Assembly (NCBI GenBank): GCA_022508485.1
Contig: JAFLVD010000020.1
Coordinates: 1 to 35,193, forward strand
DNA from: Clostridiales bacterium
GTDB taxonomy: Bacteria; Bacillota; Clostridia; Christensenellales; Pumilibacteraceae
Direction: 5' to 3'
Length of the DNA: 35,193 bases
Notes under the pieces: model-generated
The model's database searches: none
Told to the model about the DNA's origin: nothing
What the model saw: only the letters and a program-made list of their open reading frames with translations
Part shown: piece by piece, positions 15,606 through 23,711 of the stretch
How the letters are laid out: the number at the start of each line of letters is the position of its first letter
How positions within the stretch are numbered: the first letter of the stretch is position 1
Made by a program: the position numbers and the translations under genes

Positions 15606-15715
15606 GAGCGCCGATTTTGTCGGCATTAAAGTCGGTATTCCTCGGCAAAGACTTACAGTATATTTATCGGCACGCCGATATTCAAGAAAGTCAAGTATTA
15701 TTAAACTCTTTTAAC

Positions 15716-15748
15716 AAAAATACTCACACCGTCGGTGTGAGTATTTTT
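15716..15748. terminator. Bidirectional terminator between ppk1 and the AlkZ-related gene
   Basis: A perfect 15-bp stem (15716-15730 with 15734-15748) with a 3-nt loop has A and T runs on both sides. It overlaps the last codons and the stop of the minus-strand gene that ends at 15724. Confidence 0.88.
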
Positions 15749-16335
15749 TTGACTTCTTCGGGGGTGAACTTTTTTAAGCCTTTTGTTTTCGCGAGGATGG
15801 CGGCGTTTTGTTCGTTGGTTTTATTATACGCCGAGCGGACGAAGTCGTAGCCGAACAGGGTTTCTGGTCTCGATAACAGTGCCGAACCCATATAGCTGTG
15901 TTTAAACGTTACGCAAAGATACGTTTTGTTTTGAAGCGAAGTTACGCACGTGTCGTACCCTTTAATGCCGATCGATTTACCGAGTGCGTACGACGGCGTG
16001 GGATCTTTCGACGCGTCCACCGCGTCCATTACGGTTTTCTCGCGGCTAGAAACTCTTCCTTCGTCGCACAGCGAGTCGAAGTCGTAGCCGTCGCGGCGGA
16101 GTGCGCACAGCGAGGGCAATAAATCAAGTCTGACGAAGGTCGCCTTTTTGTGTACGAACTTTCCGTAAGCGACTTTTTTGGTATTTACCACGCGTTCGCG
16201 CATGTACCACAGCTTCATAAAATTCACGTCGCATAATTGCCATGCCGAAAACCCGTCCTCGTCCCAAAACGGAAGTATTCCGTATTCGTCTATCGCGGCG
16301 AAAAGATCGTCGTCGGTTTTTATCCTTACGCTCAT
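15724..16335 (-). CDS. AlkZ-related protein (leaderless)
   Basis: The 203-residue product resembles small Firmicute proteins named AlkZ-related: an N-terminal RIKTDDDLFAAIDEYGILPF, VAYGKFVHKKATFV, LRRDGYDFDSLCDEG, then GYDTCVTSLQNKTYLC and LFGYDFVRSAYNKT. AlkZ/YcaQ enzymes are winged-helix DNA glycosylases, but this short relative is not shown to be one. I assign the name from remembered family similarity. The -10 box lies 6 nt before the ATG, so the mRNA should begin at the start codon. The last codons form one arm of the shared terminator. Confidence 0.65.
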   Translation of the reverse strand: MSVRIKTDDDLFAAIDEYGILPFWDEDGFSAWQLCDVNFMKLWYMRERVVNTKKVAYGKFVHKKATFVRLDLLPSLCALRRDGYDFDSLCDEGRVSSREKTVMDAVDASKDPTPSYALGKSIGIKGYDTCVTSLQNKTYLCVTFKHSYMGSALLSRPETLFGYDFVRSAYNKTNEQNAAILAKTKGLKKFTPEEVKKILTPTV

Positions 16336-16341
16336 GGTTTT

Positions 16342-16370
16342 ATTGTACCCCCTTTATCGATATTTGTCAA
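16342..16370 (-). promoter_or_regulatory. Promoter giving a leaderless mRNA (AlkZ-related gene)
   Basis: On the minus strand TTGACA (16370-16365), a 17-nt spacer and TACAAT (16347-16342) are followed after 6 nt by the ATG at 16335. Confidence 0.8.
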
Positions 16371-16402
16371 CAAATTACGATTGCGGCAAAACCGCGCAGG
16401 CG

Positions 16403-16431
16403 TTGACAAAAGGAACGAAAAGATATATAAT
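16403..16431 (+). promoter_or_regulatory. Consensus promoter of leader ORF and metal permease
   Basis: TTGACA at 16403-16408 and TATAAT at 16426-16431 have a 17-nt spacer. The stretch AAAAGATATATAATTTAA is identical to that in the dnaX promoter. The -10 box ends 8 nt before the ATG at 16440. Confidence 0.85.
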
Positions 16432-16439
16432 TTAACTCT

Positions 16440-16511
16440 ATGAACGGAACGCTCTTGCATTTTAACGGCGCCAAGCGGCAGGATTTGCCGTCGGAAGGAA
16501 AGGGAAGATAA
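16440..16511 (+). CDS. Leaderless 23-residue upstream ORF coupled to the permease gene
   Basis: The ATG at 16440 lies at the predicted transcription start and opens a 23-codon frame beginning MNGTLLHFNGAKRQD and ending in TAA at 16509-16511. The last A of that stop is the first base of the permease ATG (TAATG). The permease ribosome binding site, GGAAGGAAAGGGA, lies within the final codons of this small frame. I infer that ribosomes load on the leaderless start and couple into the permease gene. The peptide has no recognised relatives, and the frame may matter more than its product. Confidence 0.5.
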   Translation: MNGTLLHFNGAKRQDLPSEGKGR

Positions 16512-17551
16512 TGGGCGAGGTTATTTTAGACGCTTTTTTAGACACGCTCAAGGTTTTGCCGTTCCTTCTCGTGGTGAACTTTTTAATCGAGTTCATAGAG
16601 TACCGCTCGAAGGGTTTTAAGGCGGATAAGCTGCTTTTGGGCGGCGCGGCGCCTGCGCTCGGCACGGCGGTGGGCATCGTTCCGCAGTGCGGTTTTTCGG
16701 TCGTCGCGACAGAGCTTTACGGAAAAAAGAAAATCGCGCTCGGCACCCTTCTTGCCGTGTACATCGCGACGAGCGACGAGGCGCTTCCCATAATGCTGTC
16801 CAGCACCCAAGGACTCGGAAAACTGTGGCCGGTGCTTGTCGTTAAGGTGTGCTTTGCGCTAATCGTTGGCTACGCCGTTTTCGGACTGGGTAAACTGTTC
16901 GGAAGAAAAAAAACGCCTGCATTAGCCACAGCCGAAAAAAACTCGGCGAAAACCGAAACGGAAAAAAATATTACTTTGGTTCCGCCCGTTTCCGAAACGC
17001 AACATAATCACGACGAACATAGCGACCACGAACACAACGACCGTGAACACGACGACGAGGAAGGTGAGACGGCGCATATACACGGCTGTCATCACCATTC
17101 TTTCGACGAGCGCGGCCTCGACGAAAAGTCGACGAAAAGGCAAAAGGCGGCGTGGGTGTGGAACGTGTTTTTAAAGCATCCGCTTATTCACACCGGCACG
17201 GTTATATTTTTTATCTTCCTCGTAAACGTCGCTTTTTCTCTTTTGGTGTACTACATAGGCGAGGATAAGATAACCGCGTTTTTAAACGCAAACAAGTATC
17301 TTCAACCGGTGTTTTCCGCGCTTGTGGGGCTTATACCAAACTGCGCAGGCTCGGTCGTAATAACCGAGTTTTACATAGTGGGCGGTCTATCGCTCGGCGG
17401 AGTTGTGTCGGGGCTTTGCGTAAGCGCCGGAATAGGCTACGCGGTGCTTATAAGGGAAAACAGACCTGTTAAAAACACCGTGCTCGTAATTTCGCTTATG
17501 TACGTGCTTTCGGTGGCTTTGGGTCTTATTATAACCCTTGTCGGCTTTTAG
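16511..17551 (+). CDS. Heavy-metal permease with His-rich cytoplasmic loop (ArsP_2/10TM family)
   Basis: This 346-residue membrane protein has two related halves separated by a hydrophilic loop. Each half has a similar motif: GIVPQCGFSVVATELYGKKKIALGTL near residue 57 and GLIPNCAGSVVITEFYIVGGLSLGGV near residue 276, which suggests internal duplication. The loop, about residues 138-215, is rich in His, Asp and Glu (HNHDEHSDHEHND and later HIHGCHHH), a likely metal sensor or trap. The pattern fits the putative 10TM heavy-metal exporter family, annotated variously as arsenic efflux or manganese transport. The metal cannot be decided here. The gene overlaps the upstream leader frame by one base. 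Confidence 0.8.
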   Translation: MGEVILDAFLDTLKVLPFLLVVNFLIEFIEYRSKGFKADKLLLGGAAPALGTAVGIVPQCGFSVVATELYGKKKIALGTLLAVYIATSDEALPIMLSSTQGLGKLWPVLVVKVCFALIVGYAVFGLGKLFGRKKTPALATAEKNSAKTETEKNITLVPPVSETQHNHDEHSDHEHNDREHDDEEGETAHIHGCHHHSFDERGLDEKSTKRQKAAWVWNVFLKHPLIHTGTVIFFIFLVNVAFSLLVYYIGEDKITAFLNANKYLQPVFSALVGLIPNCAGSVVITEFYIVGGLSLGGVVSGLCVSAGIGYAVLIRENRPVKNTVLVISLMYVLSVALGLIITLVGF

Positions 17552-17572
17552 GCGGTCTCTGCGGCGATACTC

Positions 17573-17601
17573 TTGACAATCAAGGATAAAAGATATATAA
17601 T
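17573..17601 (+). promoter_or_regulatory. Consensus promoter giving leaderless dnaX mRNA
   Basis: TTGACA at 17573-17578 and TATAAT at 17596-17601 have a 17-nt spacer. Only 6 nt separate the -10 box from the dnaX ATG at 17608, the usual distance to the transcription start itself. Confidence 0.85.
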
Positions 17602-17607
17602 TTAATC

Positions 17608-19449
17608 ATGGCAACGCTATACAGAAAATACCGCTCTAAAACATTCGACGAGGTTATAGGGCAGGGACCGATAGTTACGACGCTTACCAATCAGATAAAG
17701 ATGGGTAGAGTGAGTCATGCCTATCTTTTTACGGGCAGCCGCGGCACCGGCAAGACGAGCTGTGCGCGCATTTTCGCGCGTGCGGTAAACTGTTTGAACC
17801 CCGTTAACGGCAGTCCGTGCGGAAAATGCGAGGTGTGCAAAAAGCTCGATTCGCCCGACAACGTGGATATAATCGAGATGGACGCCGCAAGTAACAACGG
17901 CGTGGACGACGCGCGCGACATTCGCGAAAAGGTTAAGTATCTTCCCACCTCGTGCAAGTACAAGGTGTACATTATCGACGAGGTTCACATGCTTACGGGC
18001 GGCGCGTTTAACGCGCTTCTCAAAACGATAGAAGAGCCGCCCGAGCACGTCATATTTATTCTTGCGACCACCGAGCCGCAAAAGCTTCCGCAGACTATTT
18101 TGTCGCGGTGCATACGCTTTGACTTCCGTCTCGTCGAAACGAACGAGATTGCCGCGCATATAAAAAAGATTTACGACGCCGAGGGCGTCAAGTACACCGA
18201 GGACGCCGTTAAGGAAATCGCGCGGCAGGGCGAGGGCAGCGTAAGAGACGCGCTGTCCGTTGCCGACACTCTCATGTCGGCGGCGGATATAATCACCACC
18301 GACGTGGTGTTATCTCTTACCGGCGCCGGTGATTCGCCGGCTATCGGCGAACTTTTCGACTGCGTGGCGTCGCATAACGTTGCCGGCGCGCTTGAGCGGA
18401 TAGACGGTTTTTCTCGGCGTGGAAAGTCGATGGCGGCGGTAGCGCACCAGCTTACCGCCTATGCGCGCAACGTAATAGTATTAAAGAGCGCCCCTTCCGC
18501 CGAGGAAAAGGGACTTTTAAACGTCGACGGCGCGACGGCGCAAAGGATAAAGGCGTCGGCGTCCTTCCCCATGCGCGACGCGGTGAGCGTGCTCGAGGGC
18601 GTGGCTGCCGCCGAAAACGGACTTAAATACTCGGTCAATCCGCGCGTGTACCTCGAAACGGCGCTTATAAAGATAATGTGCGCAATCGACACGACCGCGG
18701 AACTGTCTCGCCGCATCGCCGCAATAGAAAGTAAGCTCTCCGTCTCTTCGACGGATCAAAAAAAAAATAACGTAAACGCCGGGCAAACCGGCGCGGCGCA
18801 AGCGTTTAATCCGCAGCCGCAAGAGCCGAAGGCGAAGCCGATAGAAAGCGCGGTCGAAAAAGAACCCGAAAAGCGTATCGTCCGGCCTGAAAAACCGGCG
18901 GAGAAAGAGCAAGCGTCGGCGCAAAACACACTAAAAGATGACGACTATTATCCTCCCGTCGACGCGTACGAGCCTCCGCCCGATCCCACTTATGTGCCGA
19001 GGGAAAGAATTGTAAGTAAGCAGGCCGAGCAGATAAAACAACCTTCCGCGGTACAGCCCGGCGGAAATGAAAAAAGCGGCACGGTAGCCGACGAAGGCGA
19101 GTTTATGCAGCTTAGCGCAAAGACCGCGACGGGCGTAACGCTGTACGGACAAATCCTCAGGTATTTAAGAAAAAAGGGGACGTTTGCGGCGGCGCGCGCA
19201 AAAGAGCTTATCTCGCGCGAGAGCGTCGTTATAAAAGAGCGCGAGGACGCGATTTCGTTTGTCGTTCCCGACGAGGTGTTTTTGTCGCTGTCCGACCCCG
19301 AGGTTAAAAGCGAGCTTGACGAGGCGGTAAAAAGCGTCGGCGCGACCAAGCCCGTCCGTCCCGAACGCACCGCGGAGGACATGTACCTCGACGACCTCGA
19401 TACTATGCGTACTCTTTTCGGGCGCGACTTAGTAACTCCGCGTTCGTAA
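17608..19449 (+). CDS. dnaX: DNA polymerase III subunits gamma/tau
   Basis: The 613-residue protein is the clamp-loader ATPase of the replisome. The N-terminus MATLYRKYRSKTFDEVIGQ is canonical and fixes the start. Walker A GSRGTGKTS is at 43-51; the zinc module uses C62, C71, C74 and C77; Walker B is IIDEVHML, and the SRC sensor follows in TILSRCIRFDFRL. Domain III ends near residue 370. A low-complexity Pro/Glu linker and a C-terminal domain (LYGQILRYLRKKGTFAAARA) correspond to the tau part that binds the polymerase. No ribosome binding site precedes the ATG, and the promoter predicts a leaderless mRNA. The recO/ybaB neighbours often found with dnaX are absent. Confidence 0.95.
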   Translation: MATLYRKYRSKTFDEVIGQGPIVTTLTNQIKMGRVSHAYLFTGSRGTGKTSCARIFARAVNCLNPVNGSPCGKCEVCKKLDSPDNVDIIEMDAASNNGVDDARDIREKVKYLPTSCKYKVYIIDEVHMLTGGAFNALLKTIEEPPEHVIFILATTEPQKLPQTILSRCIRFDFRLVETNEIAAHIKKIYDAEGVKYTEDAVKEIARQGEGSVRDALSVADTLMSAADIITTDVVLSLTGAGDSPAIGELFDCVASHNVAGALERIDGFSRRGKSMAAVAHQLTAYARNVIVLKSAPSAEEKGLLNVDGATAQRIKASASFPMRDAVSVLEGVAAAENGLKYSVNPRVYLETALIKIMCAIDTTAELSRRIAAIESKLSVSSTDQKKNNVNAGQTGAAQAFNPQPQEPKAKPIESAVEKEPEKRIVRPEKPAEKEQASAQNTLKDDDYYPPVDAYEPPPDPTYVPRERIVSKQAEQIKQPSAVQPGGNEKSGTVADEGEFMQLSAKTATGVTLYGQILRYLRKKGTFAAARAKELISRESVVIKEREDAISFVVPDEVFLSLSDPEVKSELDEAVKSVGATKPVRPERTAEDMYLDDLDTMRTLFGRDLVTPRS

Positions 19450-19487
19450 TCGCTTCCGTCGAAAATGCGCCCGACGTATAAAATCGA

Positions 19488-19516
19488 TTGATTTTTGACT
19501 CGGTTAGTTGTATAAT
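19488..19516 (+). promoter_or_regulatory. Promoter of the aminotransferase operon
   Basis: TTGATT at 19488-19493 and TATAAT at 19511-19516 have a 17-nt spacer. The leader is about 18 nt and contains AAGGAGA. Confidence 0.65.
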
Positions 19517-19540
19517 AACTTATACTAAGGAGAAACACCG

Positions 19541-20737
19541 ATGGATATAGCAAACAGAGCAAAACAAATATCGCCGTCGCTGACGCTCGAAATAACGGCG
19601 AGGGCAAAAAAGATGAAGGCGGACGGAATCCCCGTAGTGTCGTTTGCGGCAGGAGAGCCGGATTTTAACACGCCCGAATATATTATAGAAGCGGCGCACA
19701 AGGCGCTTGAAATGGGCATGACCAAATACACGCCTGCTTCCGGCATAGCGAGCCTTAAAAACGCTATTTGCGAAAAGCTTAAAAACGACAACGCGCTCGA
19801 CTACCTTCCGAGCCAAATAGTTGTAAGCAACGGCGGCAAACATTCTTTAACCAACGCATGCCTTACAATCCTCAATCCGGGCGACGAGGTTATTATTCCG
19901 TCGCCGTACTGGCTTAGCTACCCCGAGATAGTAAAGCTTGCAGGCGGCGTCCCTGTGTTCGTAACCACAAGACCCGAAAACAACTTTAAGATAACGCCCG
20001 ACGAGCTTGAAAAAGCGATTGGCGACAAGACAAAAGCGTTTATACTGAATAACCCCAACAACCCGACGGGCGCCGTGTATACGCGCAGCGAGCTTAACGC
20101 GCTTGCCGCGGTTATCGAAAAGCACGAAGTGTACGTCATTTCGGACGAGATTTACGAAAAGCTTAATTACGAGCACCGCCACCATTCCATTGCGGCGTAC
20201 TCGGATATTCTCAAAGACCGCACGATCGTCGTAAACGGCATGAGCAAGACTTATTCCATGACGGGCTGGCGCGTGGGCTACGCCGCGGCAAACGAAAAGA
20301 TAGCGGCGGCTATGAGCAGCGTGCAAAGCCACTCGACAAGCAACGTTAACGCAGTCGCACAGTACGCTTCGTATATCGCGCTGTCCGACAAGCTTCACGG
20401 CGACGCCTTCCTCGAAGACATGCGCGCAACGTTCGACGCGCGCCGCGCGCTTATGATGCTGAGACTTTCCAGGCTCGGACTTCACTTTATCGAGCCGAAG
20501 GGCGCGTTTTACGTTATGGTTTCCATTAAGGACTTCGAGGGCAAGACGTACGAGGGCGTACGCATTCGCACCGCCTACGACCTTGCTTCGTCGCTGCTTG
20601 AACACGCGCAGGTTGCCGTCGTTCCGTGCGAGGGCTTCGGCGCACCCGATTACATTCGTCTTTCGTACGCCGCGTCCGAAAAGGACATCGAGCGCGGCCT
20701 CGACTCCATAAAGAGCTATATCGCTCAATTAAAGTAA
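19541..20737 (+). CDS. PLP-dependent aminotransferase (aspartate aminotransferase type)
   Basis: This 398-residue fold type I enzyme matches class I/II aminotransferases of the AspB/PatA kind. Visible motifs are FAAGEPDFNTPE near residue 34, NNPNNPTGAVYT, SDEIYEKL, the PLP Lys K236 in GMSKTYSMTGWRVGYA, and the substrate-binding Arg in PDYIRLSYA. It should transfer amino groups between aspartate and 2-oxoglutarate, though other amino acids are possible. AAGGAGA precedes the ATG. It is 28 bp upstream of the small P-loop gene and probably heads an operon with thrC-like and trpS genes, an amino-acid theme. Confidence 0.92.
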   Translation: MDIANRAKQISPSLTLEITARAKKMKADGIPVVSFAAGEPDFNTPEYIIEAAHKALEMGMTKYTPASGIASLKNAICEKLKNDNALDYLPSQIVVSNGGKHSLTNACLTILNPGDEVIIPSPYWLSYPEIVKLAGGVPVFVTTRPENNFKITPDELEKAIGDKTKAFILNNPNNPTGAVYTRSELNALAAVIEKHEVYVISDEIYEKLNYEHRHHSIAAYSDILKDRTIVVNGMSKTYSMTGWRVGYAAANEKIAAAMSSVQSHSTSNVNAVAQYASYIALSDKLHGDAFLEDMRATFDARRALMMLRLSRLGLHFIEPKGAFYVMVSIKDFEGKTYEGVRIRTAYDLASSLLEHAQVAVVPCEGFGAPDYIRLSYAASEKDIERGLDSIKSYIAQLK

Positions 20738-20765
20738 ATAATAAACCCAAAGGGAGAATTACATA

Positions 20766-21167
20766 ATGATTTCTATTATTCACGGACCCAAAGGAACGGG
20801 CAAAACCCGACGCATCTTCGACGCCGCCAACGCTTGCTGCGAAAAGGCGACGGGAACGGTTGTTTTTATCGCCGACAACGGACAGTCGCTCGGCCTTAAT
20901 CACAACATAAAGTTCATAAACCTTTCCGAATACGCCGTTAAGGGCGAGGAGGAGTTTGTTGGCTTTGTTAAGGGTATGCTCGCCGCCAACTTCGATATTC
21001 AGGCAATGTTTATCGACGGCATTTCGAGACTTATCGCCAAGCCCGTAGAAGAGCTTCAAAACGTTTTTGCCGCGATGGAAAAGGCGGACGAAAAGGTTCA
21101 GTTCGTTTGCACTCTCTCTACCGATAAGCTTCCCACATATCTTAAAAAGTACGCCGTAAAGGGCTGA
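20766..21167 (+). CDS. Small P-loop NTPase-like protein
   Basis: The 133-residue protein starts with a Walker A motif GPKGTGKT at residues 7-14. A possible Walker B strand (AMFIDGISRL) follows near residue 80, and a sensor-like strand (QFVCTLSTDKLPTYLKKY) near the end. The nucleotide-binding core looks complete but no effector domain is present. I do not recognise a named function. It is preceded by AGGGAG and is 1 bp from the threonine synthase-like gene, so the two are probably translated together. Confidence 0.75.
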   Translation: MISIIHGPKGTGKTRRIFDAANACCEKATGTVVFIADNGQSLGLNHNIKFINLSEYAVKGEEEFVGFVKGMLAANFDIQAMFIDGISRLIAKPVEELQNVFAAMEKADEKVQFVCTLSTDKLPTYLKKYAVKG

Positions 21168-21168
21168 T

Positions 21169-22623
21169 ATGAAGTATACTTCAACCCGTGATACCGCCGT
21201 CTCCGCAACTTCCGCGAGGGCGGTAATAAACGGGATAAGTAAGGACGGGGGCTTGTTCGTGCCGAAGGAACTCCCGTCGCTTGATTATAAAAAATTGCTC
21301 GAGCTTAATTATGCGGCGCGCGCCGATACGGTTTTGCGCGCCTTTTTCGATTTTGACACGGACGGCGTTAGTAAAGCTGCGTACGAGGATTTCGACGAGG
21401 GCGATGCGGCGCCGACGGTAAAGCTTGACGACAACCTTTTTGTTTTAGAGCTTTGGCACGGCAAAACGTGCGCGTATAGCGATATGTCGCTGTCCGTTTT
21501 GCCCGGGCTTTTAGCCTCCGCCAAAAAGTCGGAGGGGAATAACGAAAAAACGCTTGTTCTCGTCGCATCGAGCGGCGATACCGGGGAAGCGGCGCTCGAA
21601 TGGTTCCGCGGCGTTCCGGGAACGGAAGCGGTTGTTTTTTACCCGACTGAGGGCGTGGGCGAGCTTCAAAGGCTTGCCATGACGACTCGGGACGGCGACA
21701 ACGTTTGCGCCGTCGCGGTAAACGGAACTTACGGCGAAGTACAATCCGCAGTAAAAAAAGCGGTTAGCGACGAGAGCTTAACCGCCGCGCTAAAAGAAAA
21801 GGGCATACAAGCTTCGTTCGCAAACTCGGTTAACGTCGGCAGTCTCGTGCCGCAGATAGCGTACTACTTTTCGGCGTACTGCGACCTTGTGGAATCGAAC
21901 GAGATAAAGCCGGGCGAAAAAATAGATTTCTGTGTGCCGACGGAATTTTTCGGAAGCGTTATCGCAGGCTATTATGCGTACAAAATGGGGCTTCCCGTAA
22001 ACAAGCTTATATGCGCCTCGAATAAGTTCGACGTTTTTGCCGATTTTATCGAAACGGGCGTATACGACGTTAACCGCAAGCAAAGCAAATCGAATCGTCC
22101 GTCTGCGGATATGCTTTTTTCGATCAATCTCGAACGGCTGCTTTTTGAAACGTGCGGACGGAACGATAAAACGATTGCGGCGAGAGCGGACGAGCTTTCC
22201 GAGACGGGAAGGACCCAAGTAACGCCCAAAGAGATAGAGGAAATACGCTCTGTATTCGCGTGCGAGTGCGCGGACGACGACGCCGTCGCGGCCGCGATAG
22301 AGGAAATGTTCGACGAGTACGGTTACCTTATCGATACTCACACGGCGGCGGCGTACGCGGCGGCGGCAGAGCGCGGTCTTTCGCGAAAGACCGTCGTCGT
22401 ATCCGGCGTAAACCCGTTCAAGTGCGCGCCCACGGTGCTTACTTTGCTCGGCGAGAGGGCAAAAGGCGCCGTAACTAAGGAAATGCTCGAGGACCTTGCG
22501 GACATCTCCGCAATGGAAATTCCCGACCGGCTTATCGAGCTTTTCGCTAAGAAAAAGCGGTTTACGGACGTGGTCGAAAAAGATGGCGTTACCGCATTTA
22601 TCAAAAACAGATTCGGGGTATAA
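21169..22623 (+). CDS. thrC: Threonine synthase-like protein lacking the PLP lysine
   Basis: The 484-residue protein has the overall length and order of long-form threonine synthase: an N-terminal KYTSTRDTAVSATSARAVINGI, then GGLFVPKELPSL, the SSGDTGEAALEWFRG phosphate/PLP loop, FANSVNVGSLVPQIAYYF and TGVYDVNR. Threonine synthase makes threonine from phosphohomoserine. The segment that should read HGPTxAFKD reads HGKTCAYSD at 97-105: the Schiff-base Lys is replaced by Ser104, while Lys99 takes the usual Pro position. The PSMDILISSNLERLL segment is also altered. It may be a pseudoenzyme, or Lys99 may serve instead. It lies in an operon with the P-loop gene and trpS. Confidence 0.8.
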   Translation: MKYTSTRDTAVSATSARAVINGISKDGGLFVPKELPSLDYKKLLELNYAARADTVLRAFFDFDTDGVSKAAYEDFDEGDAAPTVKLDDNLFVLELWHGKTCAYSDMSLSVLPGLLASAKKSEGNNEKTLVLVASSGDTGEAALEWFRGVPGTEAVVFYPTEGVGELQRLAMTTRDGDNVCAVAVNGTYGEVQSAVKKAVSDESLTAALKEKGIQASFANSVNVGSLVPQIAYYFSAYCDLVESNEIKPGEKIDFCVPTEFFGSVIAGYYAYKMGLPVNKLICASNKFDVFADFIETGVYDVNRKQSKSNRPSADMLFSINLERLLFETCGRNDKTIAARADELSETGRTQVTPKEIEEIRSVFACECADDDAVAAAIEEMFDEYGYLIDTHTAAAYAAAAERGLSRKTVVVSGVNPFKCAPTVLTLLGERAKGAVTKEMLEDLADISAMEIPDRLIELFAKKKRFTDVVEKDGVTAFIKNRFGV

Positions 22624-22625
22624 TT

Positions 22626-23633
22626 ATGGAAGGACAGATGACCGAAAACAAAAAAAGAGTTTTTTCCGCTATCAAGCCGACGGGCAATCCCACGCTCGGC
22701 AACTACCTCGGCGCCATGAAGTATTGGGGGCGCATGTCGGATGAATACGACTGCCTGTTTTCGGTTGCGGATCTTCACGCCATTACGGTTGCGATAGAGC
22801 CGAAAGAGCTTAGGGAAAACACGAAGCGCCTTTTCGCGCTTCTTATCGCAATGGGCGTCGACCCCGAAAAAAACGTGCTGTTCGTGCAGTCGCACGTTCC
22901 TGCGCACAGCGAGCTTTGCTGGCTGCTTAATAACTACACAATGTTCGGCGAGGCGCGCCGCATGACCCAGTTCAAGGAAAAGAGCGAAAAAGCGCCCGAA
23001 AACGTTAACGTGGGACTGTTCGATTATCCCGTACTCATGGCGGCGGATATACTCTTGTACCAAGCGGAAATCGTGCCGGTGGGCGAGGACCAAATGCAGC
23101 ACGTAGAGCTTTGCAGGAACATCGCAGAGCGCTTTAACGGCAGATATTCCCCCACGTTCGTTTTGCCCGAAGGCAGGATTCCAAAGTACGGCGCAAGGAT
23201 ACACTCTCTTCTCGACCCGACCGCGAAAATGGGTAAATCCGATTCCTCCGCGGACGGCACCGTGCTTGTACTCGACAGACCCGAGGACATTGCGCGCAAG
23301 TTTAAACGCGCGGTAACGGACAGCGGCAAGGGCGTGTTCGCTTCGCCCGACAAACCGGGTATAACCAACCTTCTTACCATTTACGCCTCCCTTCTCGATA
23401 TATCGATAGAGGACGCCGAGCGCGAGTTTAAGGATTCCGACTACGCAAGCTTTAAAACCAAAGTGGGCGAGGCGGTTATCGAAACGTTAAGACCCATTCG
23501 CGAAAAATACGAGCTACTCCGCCGCGACGACGGCGCGCTTCTCTCTCTCATGAAGCAGGGTGCGGACAAAGCGGCGTATTTGGCTCGCCGCACTCTCGAA
23601 AAGGTTTACAAAAAAATCGGATTCGTAAGATAA
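22626..23633 (+). CDS. trpS: Tryptophanyl-tRNA synthetase
   Basis: The product, up to 335 residues, is a class I aminoacyl-tRNA synthetase charging tRNA-Trp. It shows the PTGNPTLGNYLGAM signature (HIGH equivalent), FSVADLHAIT, the MAADILLYQAEIVPVGEDQMQH tryptophan pocket region and DPTAKMGKSDSS, where the KMSKS loop reads KMGKS. Starts at 22626 or 22638 are both possible; the second has GGAAG at 22628-22632 upstream. The gene begins 2 bp after the thrC-like stop, so it is in the same operon. The KMGKS change removes one Ser of the loop but keeps both lysines. Confidence 0.93.
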   Translation: MEGQMTENKKRVFSAIKPTGNPTLGNYLGAMKYWGRMSDEYDCLFSVADLHAITVAIEPKELRENTKRLFALLIAMGVDPEKNVLFVQSHVPAHSELCWLLNNYTMFGEARRMTQFKEKSEKAPENVNVGLFDYPVLMAADILLYQAEIVPVGEDQMQHVELCRNIAERFNGRYSPTFVLPEGRIPKYGARIHSLLDPTAKMGKSDSSADGTVLVLDRPEDIARKFKRAVTDSGKGVFASPDKPGITNLLTIYASLLDISIEDAEREFKDSDYASFKTKVGEAVIETLRPIREKYELLRRDDGALLSLMKQGADKAAYLARRTLEKVYKKIGFVR

Positions 23634-23705
23634 ACGGTTCGATTTCGGAAAAACAAAAAAGCCGAATAAGCGAAAACAAAATTAAGAAAACAATCTTCGG
23701 TTGCG
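23631..23705 (+). repeat. Tandem leader repeat copy 1
   Basis: This is the first of two degenerate copies of about 75 bp, offset by 81 bp. Both begin TAAACGGTTCGAT and end AAACAATCTTCGRTTGC. Copy 1 starts at the trpS stop codon. Confidence 0.75.
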
Positions 23706-23711
23706 AGATAG

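Noticed and set aside
16376..16511. Manganese-type (yybP-ykoY) riboswitch expected before a possible manganese transporter
   Set aside because: The promoter sits directly at the leader ORF, leaving no room for a riboswitch.
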